DNA from: Nordella sp. HKS 07
Lineage (GTDB): Bacteria; Pseudomonadota; Alphaproteobacteria; Rhizobiales; Aestuariivirgaceae
Reading direction: 5' to 3'
Assembly: GCF_011046735.1 (NCBI RefSeq)
Contig: NZ_CP049258.1
Coordinates: 5,288,001-5,352,000, forward strand
Length of the DNA: 64,000 nucleotides
The position numbers and the translations under genes are program-made. The notes beneath the pieces are model-generated. The model saw only the letters and a list, made by a program, of their open reading frames with translations. It had not been told where the DNA came from and made no database searches. Shown here piece by piece: positions 16,438-27,137 of this stretch (positions are counted from its first letter, which is position 1; every line of letters starts with the position of its first letter).

Positions 16438-17628
16438 ATGACCGAACGCTATTTCCCGATATCCGAATATGAGCGGCGCTGGAGGCTGGTCCATGCCGAA
16501 ATGCGCCGGCGCGGCGTCGAGACCGCCGTGGTGTGGGGCCGCAGCGGCGGCACCTATGACCGGGCCTCCGATGTCTATTATCTGACCAACTACTACGGCA
16601 ACAATTCCGGCCAGGGCATCGACAATGACCTGCAGAATTGCCGGGCCTTCTCCGCCGTCATCCTGCGTGCCGGCGAGACGCCGGAACTGATCATCGAGGA
16701 GACCGTGCCGCATCTGAACTTGCTGGCGACGGATCGCATCGTCAGCACCTGGGATCCGGTCAAGACCGTCGCTGATCGCCTCAATGCTCGCAAGAACACA
16801 GGCCCCGTCGGATTCCTCGGCACCGATTTCTTCTCCATGAAGCATTGGGCGCAGCTCCAGGCGGCGACTCCCGGCATCACGTGGCAGTTCGAGGATGACA
16901 TCGTCCGCCTTGCCCGCCGGGTGAAGAGCCTCCGCGAGCTCGAGGCCTATCGCGAAGGCGGGTTGATCGCGTCGCGCGCCTGCAATGTGCTGATCGAAGG
17001 CCTGCTCTCGGGCAAATCGGAAGCCGAAGCCGCGGGCGACGCCGCGCGCGAAGTGGTGCGCTCGGGCGGCGCCATACACATGATCCCGATCTCGCATGGC
17101 GACAAGATCGACAGTATGTGCCGTAATCCCTTGCCGGGTTACAGCCACGACACGCCGAAGCCGGGCGATCTCATCCGCGGCTTCATCTATGGCCCGATGT
17201 TTCAGGGCTATTATCTCGATCCTGGACGTACCGTCGTCGCCGGTTGCAAACCTACACCGGCCCAGCGCGAGCTCGTCGAGTCCTGCGTCAAGCTGACGGA
17301 GGATCTGCTGGCGGCTATGAAGCCGGGCCTTACAGTACGCGAGCTGGTCGAACTCGGCGACCGGCTCAAGGCCGATCTCAATGTCGAGGACGACGAGATG
17401 GCCAAGAAGTTCCCGCTCTATGGCCACGGTCTCGGCCTCTTTTGGGAGCAGCCGATCTTTTCGACCGCGATGGGCTATGGCGACGATAAGTTCGAGGAAG
17501 GCATGGTGGTCGGTATCGAGGCCTTCTTCGCCCGGCCGGACGTCGGCAGCGTCGGCTTCGAGCAGAATGCCATCGTCACCGCGAATGGCATCGAGCTCTT
17601 GACCACGACGCCGATGTTGTGGTGGTAG
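16438..17628 (+). CDS. M24 family (creatinase/aminopeptidase-P fold) hydrolase
   Basis: A 396-residue pita-bread enzyme with a creatinase-type N-terminal domain (about 1-165) and a C-terminal catalytic domain. Of the five metal ligands I see the second Asp (QGYYLDPGRT), the His (YGHGLGLFWEQP), and two Glu (VGIEAFF and GFEQNAIV). The first Asp is replaced: the strand reads IRGFIYGPMFQGYY where homologues have D-I/V-G. The enzyme may therefore be mononuclear or act metal-free like creatinase. It is probably controlled by the upstream IclR. Substrate candidates are a dipeptide or a guanidino/amide compound. Confidence 0.85.
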   Translation: MTERYFPISEYERRWRLVHAEMRRRGVETAVVWGRSGGTYDRASDVYYLTNYYGNNSGQGIDNDLQNCRAFSAVILRAGETPELIIEETVPHLNLLATDRIVSTWDPVKTVADRLNARKNTGPVGFLGTDFFSMKHWAQLQAATPGITWQFEDDIVRLARRVKSLRELEAYREGGLIASRACNVLIEGLLSGKSEAEAAGDAAREVVRSGGAIHMIPISHGDKIDSMCRNPLPGYSHDTPKPGDLIRGFIYGPMFQGYYLDPGRTVVAGCKPTPAQRELVESCVKLTEDLLAAMKPGLTVRELVELGDRLKADLNVEDDEMAKKFPLYGHGLGLFWEQPIFSTAMGYGDDKFEEGMVVGIEAFFARPDVGSVGFEQNAIVTANGIELLTTTPMLWW

Positions 17629-17643
17629 CGGGAGCGGCCGGCT

Positions 17644-18123
17644 TCAGTCGGACTTGCGGCCGACCCGGTTCAGATAGGCGCGGATGCCATGGTAGTAATT
17701 GACCATGGCTTCCCTGTAGAGCGTGCCGACCCTGTCGAATTCGGCCTGGGTGATCTTGCGTCGCTTGAGCTTGCGCAAGGCGGCATTGTAGCTGGCGATA
17801 CCCTTGCGGCGGCCGGTCTCGAGGAATTTGCGGAACTCTTCGAGCTGCCAGGGAGTCGGATCCCCGAGCGTCATATCCCTGAGCGACATGCCGTTGAGGG
17901 GATTGTTGCCGGGCACAGTGGCGCCGGAACCCTCATAGTCGACAATCACCGGACACATGCCGGGCGCCAAACTCACGGTGGCGCAGATTTTGCCGCAGGA
18001 TGGGGTGAGGGCGCTGTCGCAGCAATTACACAGCCCGACGGCTTCGGCTCTTTCGGAAGGAGAAAAAAGGACAAACCCCACCATAGCCGCGACCGCGGCT
18101 CCCCACACCTGTAAGCGCCCCAT
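17644..18123 (-). CDS. secreted Cys-rich protein of unknown function
   Basis: A 159-residue protein with a signal peptide (WGAAVAAMVGFVLF, cleavage near AEAVG). Seven cysteines cluster directly after the cleavage site (CNCC, then C, C, C within about 30 residues). A basic helical C-terminal half follows (YNAALRKLKRRKITQAEFDR). I do not recognise the family. The cysteines suggest disulfides or metal binding in the periplasm. It is convergent with the M24 gene, its stop only 15 bases away, and probably an independent unit. Confidence 0.7.
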   Translation of the reverse strand: MGRLQVWGAAVAAMVGFVLFSPSERAEAVGLCNCCDSALTPSCGKICATVSLAPGMCPVIVDYEGSGATVPGNNPLNGMSLRDMTLGDPTPWQLEEFRKFLETGRRKGIASYNAALRKLKRRKITQAEFDRVGTLYREAMVNYYHGIRAYLNRVGRKSD

Positions 18124-18223
18124 TAGATTCCCCTTCGCCGTTTCTTGGGTTTACCTTAGCGGCAAGGTAGGCATGTCGCCAAGACCGTTGACCGGGCTGG
18201 CATAAGCCGCTTGGATGCAGCCC

Positions 18224-18682
18224 ATGACCGACTTCCTTTTTTATCATTTGGAGCAACAGCCGCTCGAACGCGTGCTGCCGCAGCTCCTCGAGCGCACCCT
18301 CGAGCGCGGCTGGCGGGCCGTCATCGAGACTGATTCGGATGAACGGGCCGAGTCGATCTCGACCATGCTGTGGACTTATACGGAGGAAGGTTTCCTGCCG
18401 CACGGCACCGCCCGCGATGGCCATGCCGAGAGCCAGCCTGTGTGGATCACCGCTTCGGCCGAGAATCCGAATGGCGCCTCGGTGCGCTTCTTTGTCGGCG
18501 GTGTCGAACCGTCGAACTACGACGGTCTGGAACGCGCGGTGCTTCTGTTCGAGGGCGCCGACTCGGAAGCCGTCGAACGCGCGCGCCGCGTCTGGAAGGC
18601 CGCGCGCGGCCAGGGCCATGAAGTCAGCTACTGGCAGCAGGACGAGCGCGGCCGCTGGCAGAACAAGGCCAAGACGTCATAG
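18224..18682 (+). CDS. holC: DNA polymerase III chi subunit
   Basis: A 152-residue clamp-loader accessory protein linking the tau/gamma complex to SSB. It begins MTDFLFYHLEQQPLERVLP, typical of alphaproteobacterial HolC, and retains PVWITASAENPNGA and VLLFEG. I choose the ATG at 18224 rather than the in-frame ATG three codons earlier, because homologues start MTxxLFYHL. It normally follows pepA in this group; here IclR, M24 and the Cys-rich gene have been inserted between them. Confidence 0.92.
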   Translation: MTDFLFYHLEQQPLERVLPQLLERTLERGWRAVIETDSDERAESISTMLWTYTEEGFLPHGTARDGHAESQPVWITASAENPNGASVRFFVGGVEPSNYDGLERAVLLFEGADSEAVERARRVWKAARGQGHEVSYWQQDERGRWQNKAKTS

Positions 18683-19235
18683 ATTTTGCGTATCGGATTA
18701 CGTAATTTACGTGGCGACATCTACCGGCGGACTTGGTCTGGCCGCCCTTGCCAATGACTTCGCTGGGCCTTCTGCAGTGATACTCCGGCAACTGCTTCTC
18801 CTGGTGCGGAGCTTTCTTCCCATGTCGATGTGAACTCTGGGATCACGTAATCCCTTGTTTGTATTCTCGGGGCGTCGATGTGTCCCTGTTCCGCCAAAGC
18901 CCAATTGTGTTGTGCGCTCAACGGCACGCAATCCGGCCGCATTCAATGGCTGGCCACGGATGATCTGTACCTTCGCCAGCGTGCTGGTTTGTGCGACATT
19001 CTCGAGGAGATTACCCTCATCCTTCTTGTTCCACGCGCGTAGCAATGCTTGCACGATTTCAAGGATTATTCGGAGGCCGAGAGCCATTCGGTTGATCCTA
19101 TCGGAGTTCGGATAGAGGCTGGAATTGAAGTCCGAACGCAACTCCTAAATTGATATTTCCAATCCTGCCGTCTGGCCCACGATGTCAAGCGCCCACCGTG
19201 GCGCGTACGAATACGCAAACTCCTCTAAAACCTCA
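18683..19235. other. low-GC stretch without a recognisable gene
   Basis: About 550 bases between holC and the metallopeptidase stub. The composition is more AT-rich than its surroundings (for example CGGATTACGTAATTTACG). The longest frame, 144 residues on the minus strand (18707-19141), has no family resemblance and mixed codon use. I interpret the stretch as decayed foreign DNA or an insertion scar that truncated the neighbouring gene. No RNA gene or terminal inverted repeats were found. Confidence 0.45.
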
Positions 19236-19425
19236 AAATGCGAAACCGCCTCGACTTTCACATGCGCGAGCCCGGCCTCATCGAGAAGATGGCGGGCGAG
19301 CTCGCCGCCGGTGCCCGGAAAATCCACCCGCTTGCGCGAATGGCGCGCCATGGTGCTGTGGATCCACAACTGCGGGCCGAAGGTAAGGGCGAGAAGGGGA
19401 CGAGGCCGAGTGCAACAAGAACCAT
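19236..19425 (-). pseudogene. N-terminal stub of a neutral zinc metallopeptidase (YugP-like), frameshifted
   Basis: On the minus strand from ATG 19425 the frame reads MVLVALGLVP. One base must then be restored in the CCCC run at 19396-19399. After that it continues LLALTFGPQLWIHSTMARHS and VDFPGTGGELARHLLDEAG, ending near HVKVEAV. This is the N-terminal membrane helix and first domain of the membrane zinc peptidase family (about 230 residues). The HExxH catalytic part is gone, and similarity stops at about 19236 where base composition changes. Family recognition is from memory; the frameshift and truncation are read directly. Confidence 0.7.
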
Positions 19426-19511
19426 TATGTCCGACGTAATATTGTTCATTCTTGGCAGAAGCGGGGCTACCTGCCTAGCATGGAGGTTCACACCAGAAAC
19501 GGAGGAATATC

Positions 19512-20330
19512 ATGTGCGTACCAGGTTGCATGGCGACGGTCGCCCGGACCATCTCGCGGCGCGGGCTGTTTCGCGCGGCGGGAACGACCGCCGCGGTAGG
19601 CGCAATATCGGCCTTCAGCCCCTTCGCCGCTCAGGCGGCGACGATGAGCTTCTCCAAGGTCGTAGACTTGACACATGTCCTGTCGCCGGAATTTCCCACT
19701 TTCACCGGCAAACCGCAGCTCACGCTCGAGGTTCTCTATCGCTTCGAAAAGGACGGCTGGAACGAGAACCAGTGGCATCTGATCGAGCATACCGGAACGC
19801 ATATGGACGCGCCCTTGCATTTCTCGACCAATGGTCCCGATGCCTCGTCGCTGCCAGCCGAGACACTGGTGGCGCCGCTCTGCATCGTGAACATCGCCGA
19901 GCGGGCGGCCAAGGATCCCGACACCCAGGTCACCGCCGATGACATCAAAGCGTGGGAGGCCAAGAATGGCGCATTGCCGGACGGCGCCGCTGTCGCGATG
20001 AATTCCGGCTGGGACCAGCATGTGAAGACCGACATGTTCCGCAATGCCGACAAGGACGGCGTCATGCATTTCCCGGGATTCCATCCGGACGCGGCGGCGT
20101 TGCTGCTCGAGCGCAAGGTGGTCGGTATCGTCGTCGACACGCTTTCCCTCGATTTTGGCGCCTCGAAGGACTTCGCCACCCACTATCGCTGGCTGCCGGC
20201 AGGGCGCTGGGGGCTTGAATGCACCGCCAATATTGGTCAGTTGCCGGAGAAGGGGGCTGCCATCGTGGTGGGCGGCCCGAAGATCGCCGGCGCGACGGGC
20301 GGCATGACCCGGGCCTTCGCGCTGCTGTAA
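19512..20330 (+). CDS. Tat-exported cyclase-family hydrolase
   Basis: A 272-residue protein. The N-terminus carries a twin-arginine signal (ISRRGLFRAAG, then an Ala-rich hydrophobic stretch ending FAAQAAT at about residue 43). The mature part is a cyclase/isatin-hydrolase-type enzyme with the full metal motif HTGTHMDAPLHF. Supporting motifs are MNSGWDQH, GFHPDAAALLLE and GIVVDTLSLDFG. It should hydrolyse a small amide or lactone in the periplasm with Mn or Zn; the substrate is unknown. The ATG at 19512 follows GGAGGA at 19501-19506. It contrasts with the cytosolic family member at 6561, whose motif is changed. Confidence 0.87.
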   Translation: MCVPGCMATVARTISRRGLFRAAGTTAAVGAISAFSPFAAQAATMSFSKVVDLTHVLSPEFPTFTGKPQLTLEVLYRFEKDGWNENQWHLIEHTGTHMDAPLHFSTNGPDASSLPAETLVAPLCIVNIAERAAKDPDTQVTADDIKAWEAKNGALPDGAAVAMNSGWDQHVKTDMFRNADKDGVMHFPGFHPDAAALLLERKVVGIVVDTLSLDFGASKDFATHYRWLPAGRWGLECTANIGQLPEKGAAIVVGGPKIAGATGGMTRAFALL

Positions 20331-20339
20331 GCCGAATTG

Positions 20340-20365
20340 ACGACGTAGCGTCTGTTTGGCGGATG

Positions 20366-20374
<9 letters not shown>
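20340..20374. terminator. bidirectional terminator-like stem, cyclase / abcF
   Basis: ACGACGTAGCGTC (20340-20352) and GATGCTACGCCGT (20362-20374) pair over 13 positions with two mismatches. The stem lies between two convergent genes and covers the stop of the minus-strand ABC-F gene. Confidence 0.5.
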
Positions 20375-22234
<1,860 letters not shown>

Positions 22235-22314
22235 GGGCGGGCTGTTTAGCCGCAATCTTGGGCATTGTCATTCCTTAGGTGCAGTGCACAATGGCGACCA
22301 AAAGGGGTGAGGGA

Positions 22315-25029
22315 ATGGCAGATACGACCCGGCATATGTTGCCTGTCGACGGTGGCTATGTGGACGAGGTTACCGTCCTTCTGCGCGATTTGTTGCGCCG
22401 GGTGATCCGCGAGCGCGCGCCCAAGGTACTTCCCATCATCGACAATCCCGAGGATGCCCGTGCGATCAAGCCGGAGCTTCGCACACCGGCCCTCCAGGTC
22501 ATTGGTATCTGGCTGCAGCTTCTTAATATCGCTGAAGAAAACGCCGCCATGCGGTCCAGGCGGCGGCTCGAGACGATGGGCGGCAACGACCAGATCCTGG
22601 GCTCGTTCTCGAACGCCTTCGCCAATATCGCGGCGGCGGGTGCCACGGGGGAGGCGGTCGCCAAGGCGCTCGAGACGGCCGAAGCCGGCCCCACCATCAC
22701 CGCGCATCCGACCGAGGCGAAGCGAGTGACGGTGCTCGAGATACACCGCCGCATCTATCTGCGGCTTTATGATCTCGAAAGCCCGCGCTGGACGCCGCGC
22801 GAGCGCGAAGCCCTCATCCGGCAGTTGCGCAACGACATCGATCTTCTCTGGATGACCGGCGAGATCCGGCTCGAAAAACCGACGGTCGAGGCGGAAGTCG
22901 CCTGGGGCCTGCATTTCTTCCGCGAGACCTTGTTCGAGCGCACGCCGCAGCTCTGCGAATTGCTGGAGGGGGCACTGGCGCGCCATTATCCCGAACAGCC
23001 GATCAGGGTGCGCCCTCCGGTGCGTTTCTATTCCTGGATCGGTGGCGATCGCGACGGTAACCCATATGTGACTGCGTCGACGACACGCCTCGCGCTGAGC
23101 GAGAACGCCAAGGCAGCGATCGATCGCCTCGACAAGCGCCTCGAATATCTGGTCCAGACCGTCTCGGTCTCCGACCAGGAAGTCGATGTGCCCGAGGCCT
23201 TCCGTGCCCGCGTGACGCGCGAGATCGCCCATGCCGCCGACGCGACGCTCCCCCAGCGCAACCCGGGCGAACCGTTCCGCCAATATTTCTCGGCGCTGCG
23301 TGGGCGTCTCGCCGCGACGCGCAGTCCTGATCACTTCCCCGAACGCAAGCCATTCGCCAGCCCGGAAGAGCTCGCCGAAGCGATCCATCATGCCGAGCGC
23401 GCTTTGGCGCACATGCATGCGACCGCGATCGCCGCCCACACGATACGGCCGGTGCGCTGGGAGGTCGAGATCTTCGGCTTCCGCACGATGAGTCTCGACA
23501 TGCGGCAGAACACGACGGTGATCAACCGCGTGCTGGCCGAACTGTGGCAAAAATTCAACCCGACCGCCAAGCGCGCACCGCCGAAGCCGGACTCGCAGGA
23601 ATGGGCGAAATGGGTGGTTGCCGAACTCAAACGGCCGATGGGCTTCCTGCCGCTATTCCAGGGGCTATCCGACGAAGCGAGTGAAACGCTCGAGCTTCTG
23701 AGCATCATACGCGCTTCGCTGGACGGCGCCGATCACAGGGCGACCGGTGCCTTCGTCCTCTCCATGACGCGCAGCGCCACCGACATTCTGGGCCTTTACC
23801 TGCTGGCCAAATATTGTGGACTTTTCACCGACGCCGCCTCGCGTGAAAGCTGTCGCCTCGCCATCGTGCCGCTGTTCGAAACCATCGACGACTTGCAGCG
23901 CGCGCCCGGCATCATGGAGGAATTGTTCAAGATCCCGATGGTGCGTCGCACTGTGAAGGCCCTGGGCGGGCGCCAGGAGATCATGCTCGGCTATTCCGAC
24001 TCCAACAAGGATGGGGGCTTCTTTTGCGCGAGCTTCGAGCTCTATGAGACCCAGCGCCGGCTCATCCAGGTGGCGCGCACCGCGGGCATCGAGATCAGCT
24101 TCTTCCATGGCCGCGGCGGGTCGGTGAGCCGAGGCGGTGCGCCGACCGGGCGCGCCATCGCGGCGCAGCCCGCCGGCACGGTCGGCGGTCATCTGCGTGT
24201 CACCGAGCAGGGCGAGGTCGTCTCCTCCAAATTCGCCAATCGCGGCACCGCGCTCTATCAGCTCGAAGTGCTCGCCTCGAGCGTCCTGGTGCATACGCTC
24301 AAATCGGCCAAGGAAAGCGAATTGCGCCTGGTGCCTGAACATCAGGCCGCGGTCGAGGCCATTTCCTCCGCCTCCTTCAAGGCCTATCGCGGTCTCGCCG
24401 AGGATCCGGGCCTGATCGACTATTTCCAGGCGTCGAGCCCTGTCGAGGAGTTGTCTCTGCTCAAGATGGGCTCGCGTCCGGCGCGCCGTTTCGGCGCCAA
24501 GGGAGTAGAGGATCTGCGCGCCATTCCCTGGGTCTTCGCCTGGAGTCAGAACCGCCATGTGATCACCGGCTGGTATGGGCTGGGCTCGGCGCTCGACAAT
24601 TATACTGCCGAGAAGGGCGATGCCGGCCTGGCCCTGCTCAAGGAAATGTTTGTCCGCTCGCGCGGCTTCCGTCTCGCCATCGACGAGGTCGAGAAGTCGC
24701 TCTATCTGGCCGATATGGAGATCGCCGCTTTGTATGCCGGCTTGGTGCCCGACCGGAAGGCGGCCAAGCGCATTCTGGGCTTGATCCAGGCGGAACATGC
24801 TTTGACGCGCGAGCGGGTTCTGCGCCTATCGGGCGCCAGCGGGCTATGCGCTCGCTTTCCAGGCTTCCGCCGCCGCTTCGACCGCGTGCGCCCGATGATC
24901 GACCAGGCCAATCGCTGGCAGGTGGATCTACTCAGGGATGCACGCGCCCGCAGACCCACCGACAAGGCGCTGGCGCCCTTGCTGATGACGATGAATTGCA
25001 TCGCCGCAGGCCTCGGCTGGACGGGATGA
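22315..25029 (+). CDS. ppc: phosphoenolpyruvate carboxylase
   Basis: A 904-residue anaplerotic enzyme making oxaloacetate from PEP and bicarbonate. The catalytic His is in TITAHPTEAKR. Other PEPC motifs are YSWIGGDRDGNP, MLGYSDSNKDGG and FFHGRGGSVSRGGAPTG. The C-terminus reads MNCIAAGLGWTG, where the family normally ends in QNTG or RNTG. The ATG at 22315 follows AGGGGTGAGGGA, whereas upstream in-frame GTG 22279 and ATG 22291 have poor sites. It is divergent from abcF with an 80-base gap that must hold both promoters. Confidence 0.96.
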   Translation: MADTTRHMLPVDGGYVDEVTVLLRDLLRRVIRERAPKVLPIIDNPEDARAIKPELRTPALQVIGIWLQLLNIAEENAAMRSRRRLETMGGNDQILGSFSNAFANIAAAGATGEAVAKALETAEAGPTITAHPTEAKRVTVLEIHRRIYLRLYDLESPRWTPREREALIRQLRNDIDLLWMTGEIRLEKPTVEAEVAWGLHFFRETLFERTPQLCELLEGALARHYPEQPIRVRPPVRFYSWIGGDRDGNPYVTASTTRLALSENAKAAIDRLDKRLEYLVQTVSVSDQEVDVPEAFRARVTREIAHAADATLPQRNPGEPFRQYFSALRGRLAATRSPDHFPERKPFASPEELAEAIHHAERALAHMHATAIAAHTIRPVRWEVEIFGFRTMSLDMRQNTTVINRVLAELWQKFNPTAKRAPPKPDSQEWAKWVVAELKRPMGFLPLFQGLSDEASETLELLSIIRASLDGADHRATGAFVLSMTRSATDILGLYLLAKYCGLFTDAASRESCRLAIVPLFETIDDLQRAPGIMEELFKIPMVRRTVKALGGRQEIMLGYSDSNKDGGFFCASFELYETQRRLIQVARTAGIEISFFHGRGGSVSRGGAPTGRAIAAQPAGTVGGHLRVTEQGEVVSSKFANRGTALYQLEVLASSVLVHTLKSAKESELRLVPEHQAAVEAISSASFKAYRGLAEDPGLIDYFQASSPVEELSLLKMGSRPARRFGAKGVEDLRAIPWVFAWSQNRHVITGWYGLGSALDNYTAEKGDAGLALLKEMFVRSRGFRLAIDEVEKSLYLADMEIAALYAGLVPDRKAAKRILGLIQAEHALTRERVLRLSGASGLCARFPGFRRRFDRVRPMIDQANRWQVDLLRDARARRPTDKALAPLLMTMNCIAAGLGWTG

Positions 25030-25088
25030 TCTTGCCCAAGCTCCTCCGGCATGATCTAGTAATGCAAAATATAAACGGAGGAAGCCTG

Positions 25089-25946
25089 ATGAAAATCGAC
25101 AAACGGAGCCTATTGGCCGTCGCGGCGCTTGCCGCGCTGGCCCAATTCTCGATGCCTGCCGGCGCCGCCGGCATGATCGGCAATTGCGAGTTGGTGAGTG
25201 AAAAGGGATCGATCCCGATCGAAAAGCCGGCCAAGTCCGGACAGCTGACCGTCGAGGTCTCGCTCCCGGCGCCGATCTGGTGGAATGGTGACACACCGGA
25301 ATCGATCAAGGATGGCATGGAATACTGCCTCGCCGCCGAAATCGCCTGGCGGGCCGGCTATGACAAGATGGAAGTGATCAATGTCGGCTGGGATGCGCTG
25401 GTCACCGGCCAGACTAATGATTTCGACCTGGCGCTGTCCGAGATATCGATCACCGACGAGCGCAAGAAGGTCGTCGACTTCTCCATTCCGTACTTCAGCT
25501 CCGATATTGGCGTGCTTGCGAAGGCCGACGCACCGGTCGATGAAAAGACCATCAAAGAGCGGACTGTCGGTGTGCAAGTGGCGACGACAGGCGCCACCTT
25601 CGTCAGCGATGTGCTGAAGATACCCAAGGAGCAGACCCAGGCCTATCCCGACCAGGGTGATATGTTCACCGCACTTGCCGCCGGCCAGATCGATGCCGCG
25701 GTCACCGACACGTCGATCGTGCTTGCCGAAGAGGTGAAGTCGAGCGGCAAGCATGTGGTCGTCGGCCAGTACAAGACCGGCGAGTCCTATGGCGCGCTCT
25801 ATCCCAAGGGCGGCACCAACAATGCGACGATCGACAAGATCATCAAGTCGATCATCGACGACGGCACCATGTCGAAGCTCGCCGCCAAATATCTGGCGTC
25901 CGTCTGGGGCAAAGATCCGGCCACGGTCCCGTATTTCAACCCCTGA
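25089..25946 (+). CDS. polar amino-acid ABC transporter substrate-binding protein
   Basis: A 285-residue periplasmic protein with a signal peptide (KRSLLAVAALAALAQFSM, cleavage after AGA). The SBP_bac_3 fold shows WDALVTGQTNDFDLALSEIS, TDERKKVVDFSIPYFSSD, VGVQVATTGATF, and GTMSKLAAKYLAS near the end. GGAGGAAG precedes the ATG at 25089. It heads a three-gene operon with permease and ATPase, 60 bases after ppc. The ligand is a polar amino acid or similar small solute; the sequence does not say which. Confidence 0.92.
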   Translation: MKIDKRSLLAVAALAALAQFSMPAGAAGMIGNCELVSEKGSIPIEKPAKSGQLTVEVSLPAPIWWNGDTPESIKDGMEYCLAAEIAWRAGYDKMEVINVGWDALVTGQTNDFDLALSEISITDERKKVVDFSIPYFSSDIGVLAKADAPVDEKTIKERTVGVQVATTGATFVSDVLKIPKEQTQAYPDQGDMFTALAAGQIDAAVTDTSIVLAEEVKSSGKHVVVGQYKTGESYGALYPKGGTNNATIDKIIKSIIDDGTMSKLAAKYLASVWGKDPATVPYFNP

Positions 25947-25960
25947 GCGGGTCCTAGACG

Positions 25961-27136
25961 GTGAGCGATATCGCAACAAAGGAGAGGGTGGGGGCACTCC
26001 CCACTCTCCCGCGCCGTACCGACGGGCTTTCTCTCGCAGCCTTGCTGTTCGCCGCTTTCTGCGTGCTCTGCGCCTGGGGCGCGACGCGCGTCGTCGGCGC
26101 GGCACTTGACCATCTGCAGGTCGATCAGGGTGTGGCGTGGGGCATCATCTTCTTCCTGACGATCGCCGGCACGGCCGCCTTGTTCTGGCCGGCCTTCCGC
26201 TCCTGGACCTTCTCGAACCGGGCCCGGGCGGCGTTATCCGCCGACAACATCGTCGAGGCGCGCATCGACGCGGCTTCGGCGCGCGACTGGGCGTATCTCA
26301 CTTTCGGCTGGGGTGCCGCCGCTCTGATGCTTCTGGGCTTTGCCAGCTTCATCATGGCCAACAATGCCGGGGTCGGCAAAACCTTCTTCTACCTGCCGCT
26401 GATCCTCGACAAGTGGGATCTGGTGGTGAGGGCCTTCTGGGAGAACGTCAAGATCTTCGTCATCGCCGAAATTCTGGTGCTGATCTGGGGACTGATCGTC
26501 GCCGTCGCCCGACTGATGCCGGGCCCCGCGGGCCAGCCGGTGCGTTTGCTGGCGATCGCCTATTGCGATATTTTCCGCGGCCTTCCCGCCGTGCTGACGC
26601 TCTACCTCATCGGCTTTGGCCTGCCGATCTCAGGCCTTCCCGACCTCATCATCCCGCCCATTGTCGGGCTCTTCGTCGATTTGGACGGTATGACGGCGGG
26701 TGAAATCAAGCAATATACGCGCATCCCGCTCTTCTGGTATTGCATCCTCGCCTTGACGCTCACTTACGGCGCTTATGTCGCCGAAGTCTATCGCGCCGGC
26801 ATCGACAGCATCCATCCGAGCCAGTGGGCCGCCTCGCGCTCCCTCGGTCTCTCCTACCTCCAGACGCTGCGCTATGTGATCGTCCCCCAGGCGGTGCGCC
26901 GTATTGTGGCGCCGCTTCTCAACGATTTCATCGGACTTCAGAAGGATACCGCCTTGGTCCAGGTCATCGGCGTGGTCGACGCCTTCAACCAGTCGAAAAT
27001 CATCGCCTCCAACGCCTTCAACCTGTCGGCGGTGACCATCGTCGCCATCATCTTTGTCCTGATCACCATCCCGCAGGCGCGCTTCGTCGACAATCTGCTG
27101 GAGCGCGATCAGGCGCGCAGGCGGGCGGCATCCTGA
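25961..27136 (+). CDS. amino-acid ABC transporter permease
   Basis: A 391-residue HisM/GlnP-type permease. Residues 25-150 hold extra hydrophobic helices ahead of the core. The core domain starts near 160 (LVVRAFWENVKIFVIAEI), and the EAA loop reads AASRSLGLSYLQTLRYVIVPQA. The start is a GTG at 25961, 14 bases after the binding-protein stop. Only one permease gene is present, so a homodimer is expected. The extended N-terminus is longer than the usual 220-residue permease. Confidence 0.92.
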   Translation: MSDIATKERVGALPTLPRRTDGLSLAALLFAAFCVLCAWGATRVVGAALDHLQVDQGVAWGIIFFLTIAGTAALFWPAFRSWTFSNRARAALSADNIVEARIDAASARDWAYLTFGWGAAALMLLGFASFIMANNAGVGKTFFYLPLILDKWDLVVRAFWENVKIFVIAEILVLIWGLIVAVARLMPGPAGQPVRLLAIAYCDIFRGLPAVLTLYLIGFGLPISGLPDLIIPPIVGLFVDLDGMTAGEIKQYTRIPLFWYCILALTLTYGAYVAEVYRAGIDSIHPSQWAASRSLGLSYLQTLRYVIVPQAVRRIVAPLLNDFIGLQKDTALVQVIGVVDAFNQSKIIASNAFNLSAVTIVAIIFVLITIPQARFVDNLLERDQARRRAAS

Positions 27137-27137
27137 C

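Noticed and set aside
18707-19141. A 144-residue minus-strand frame considered as a transposase or phage gene remnant.
   Set aside because: I found no recognisable motif; kept only as part of an unassigned low-GC stretch.
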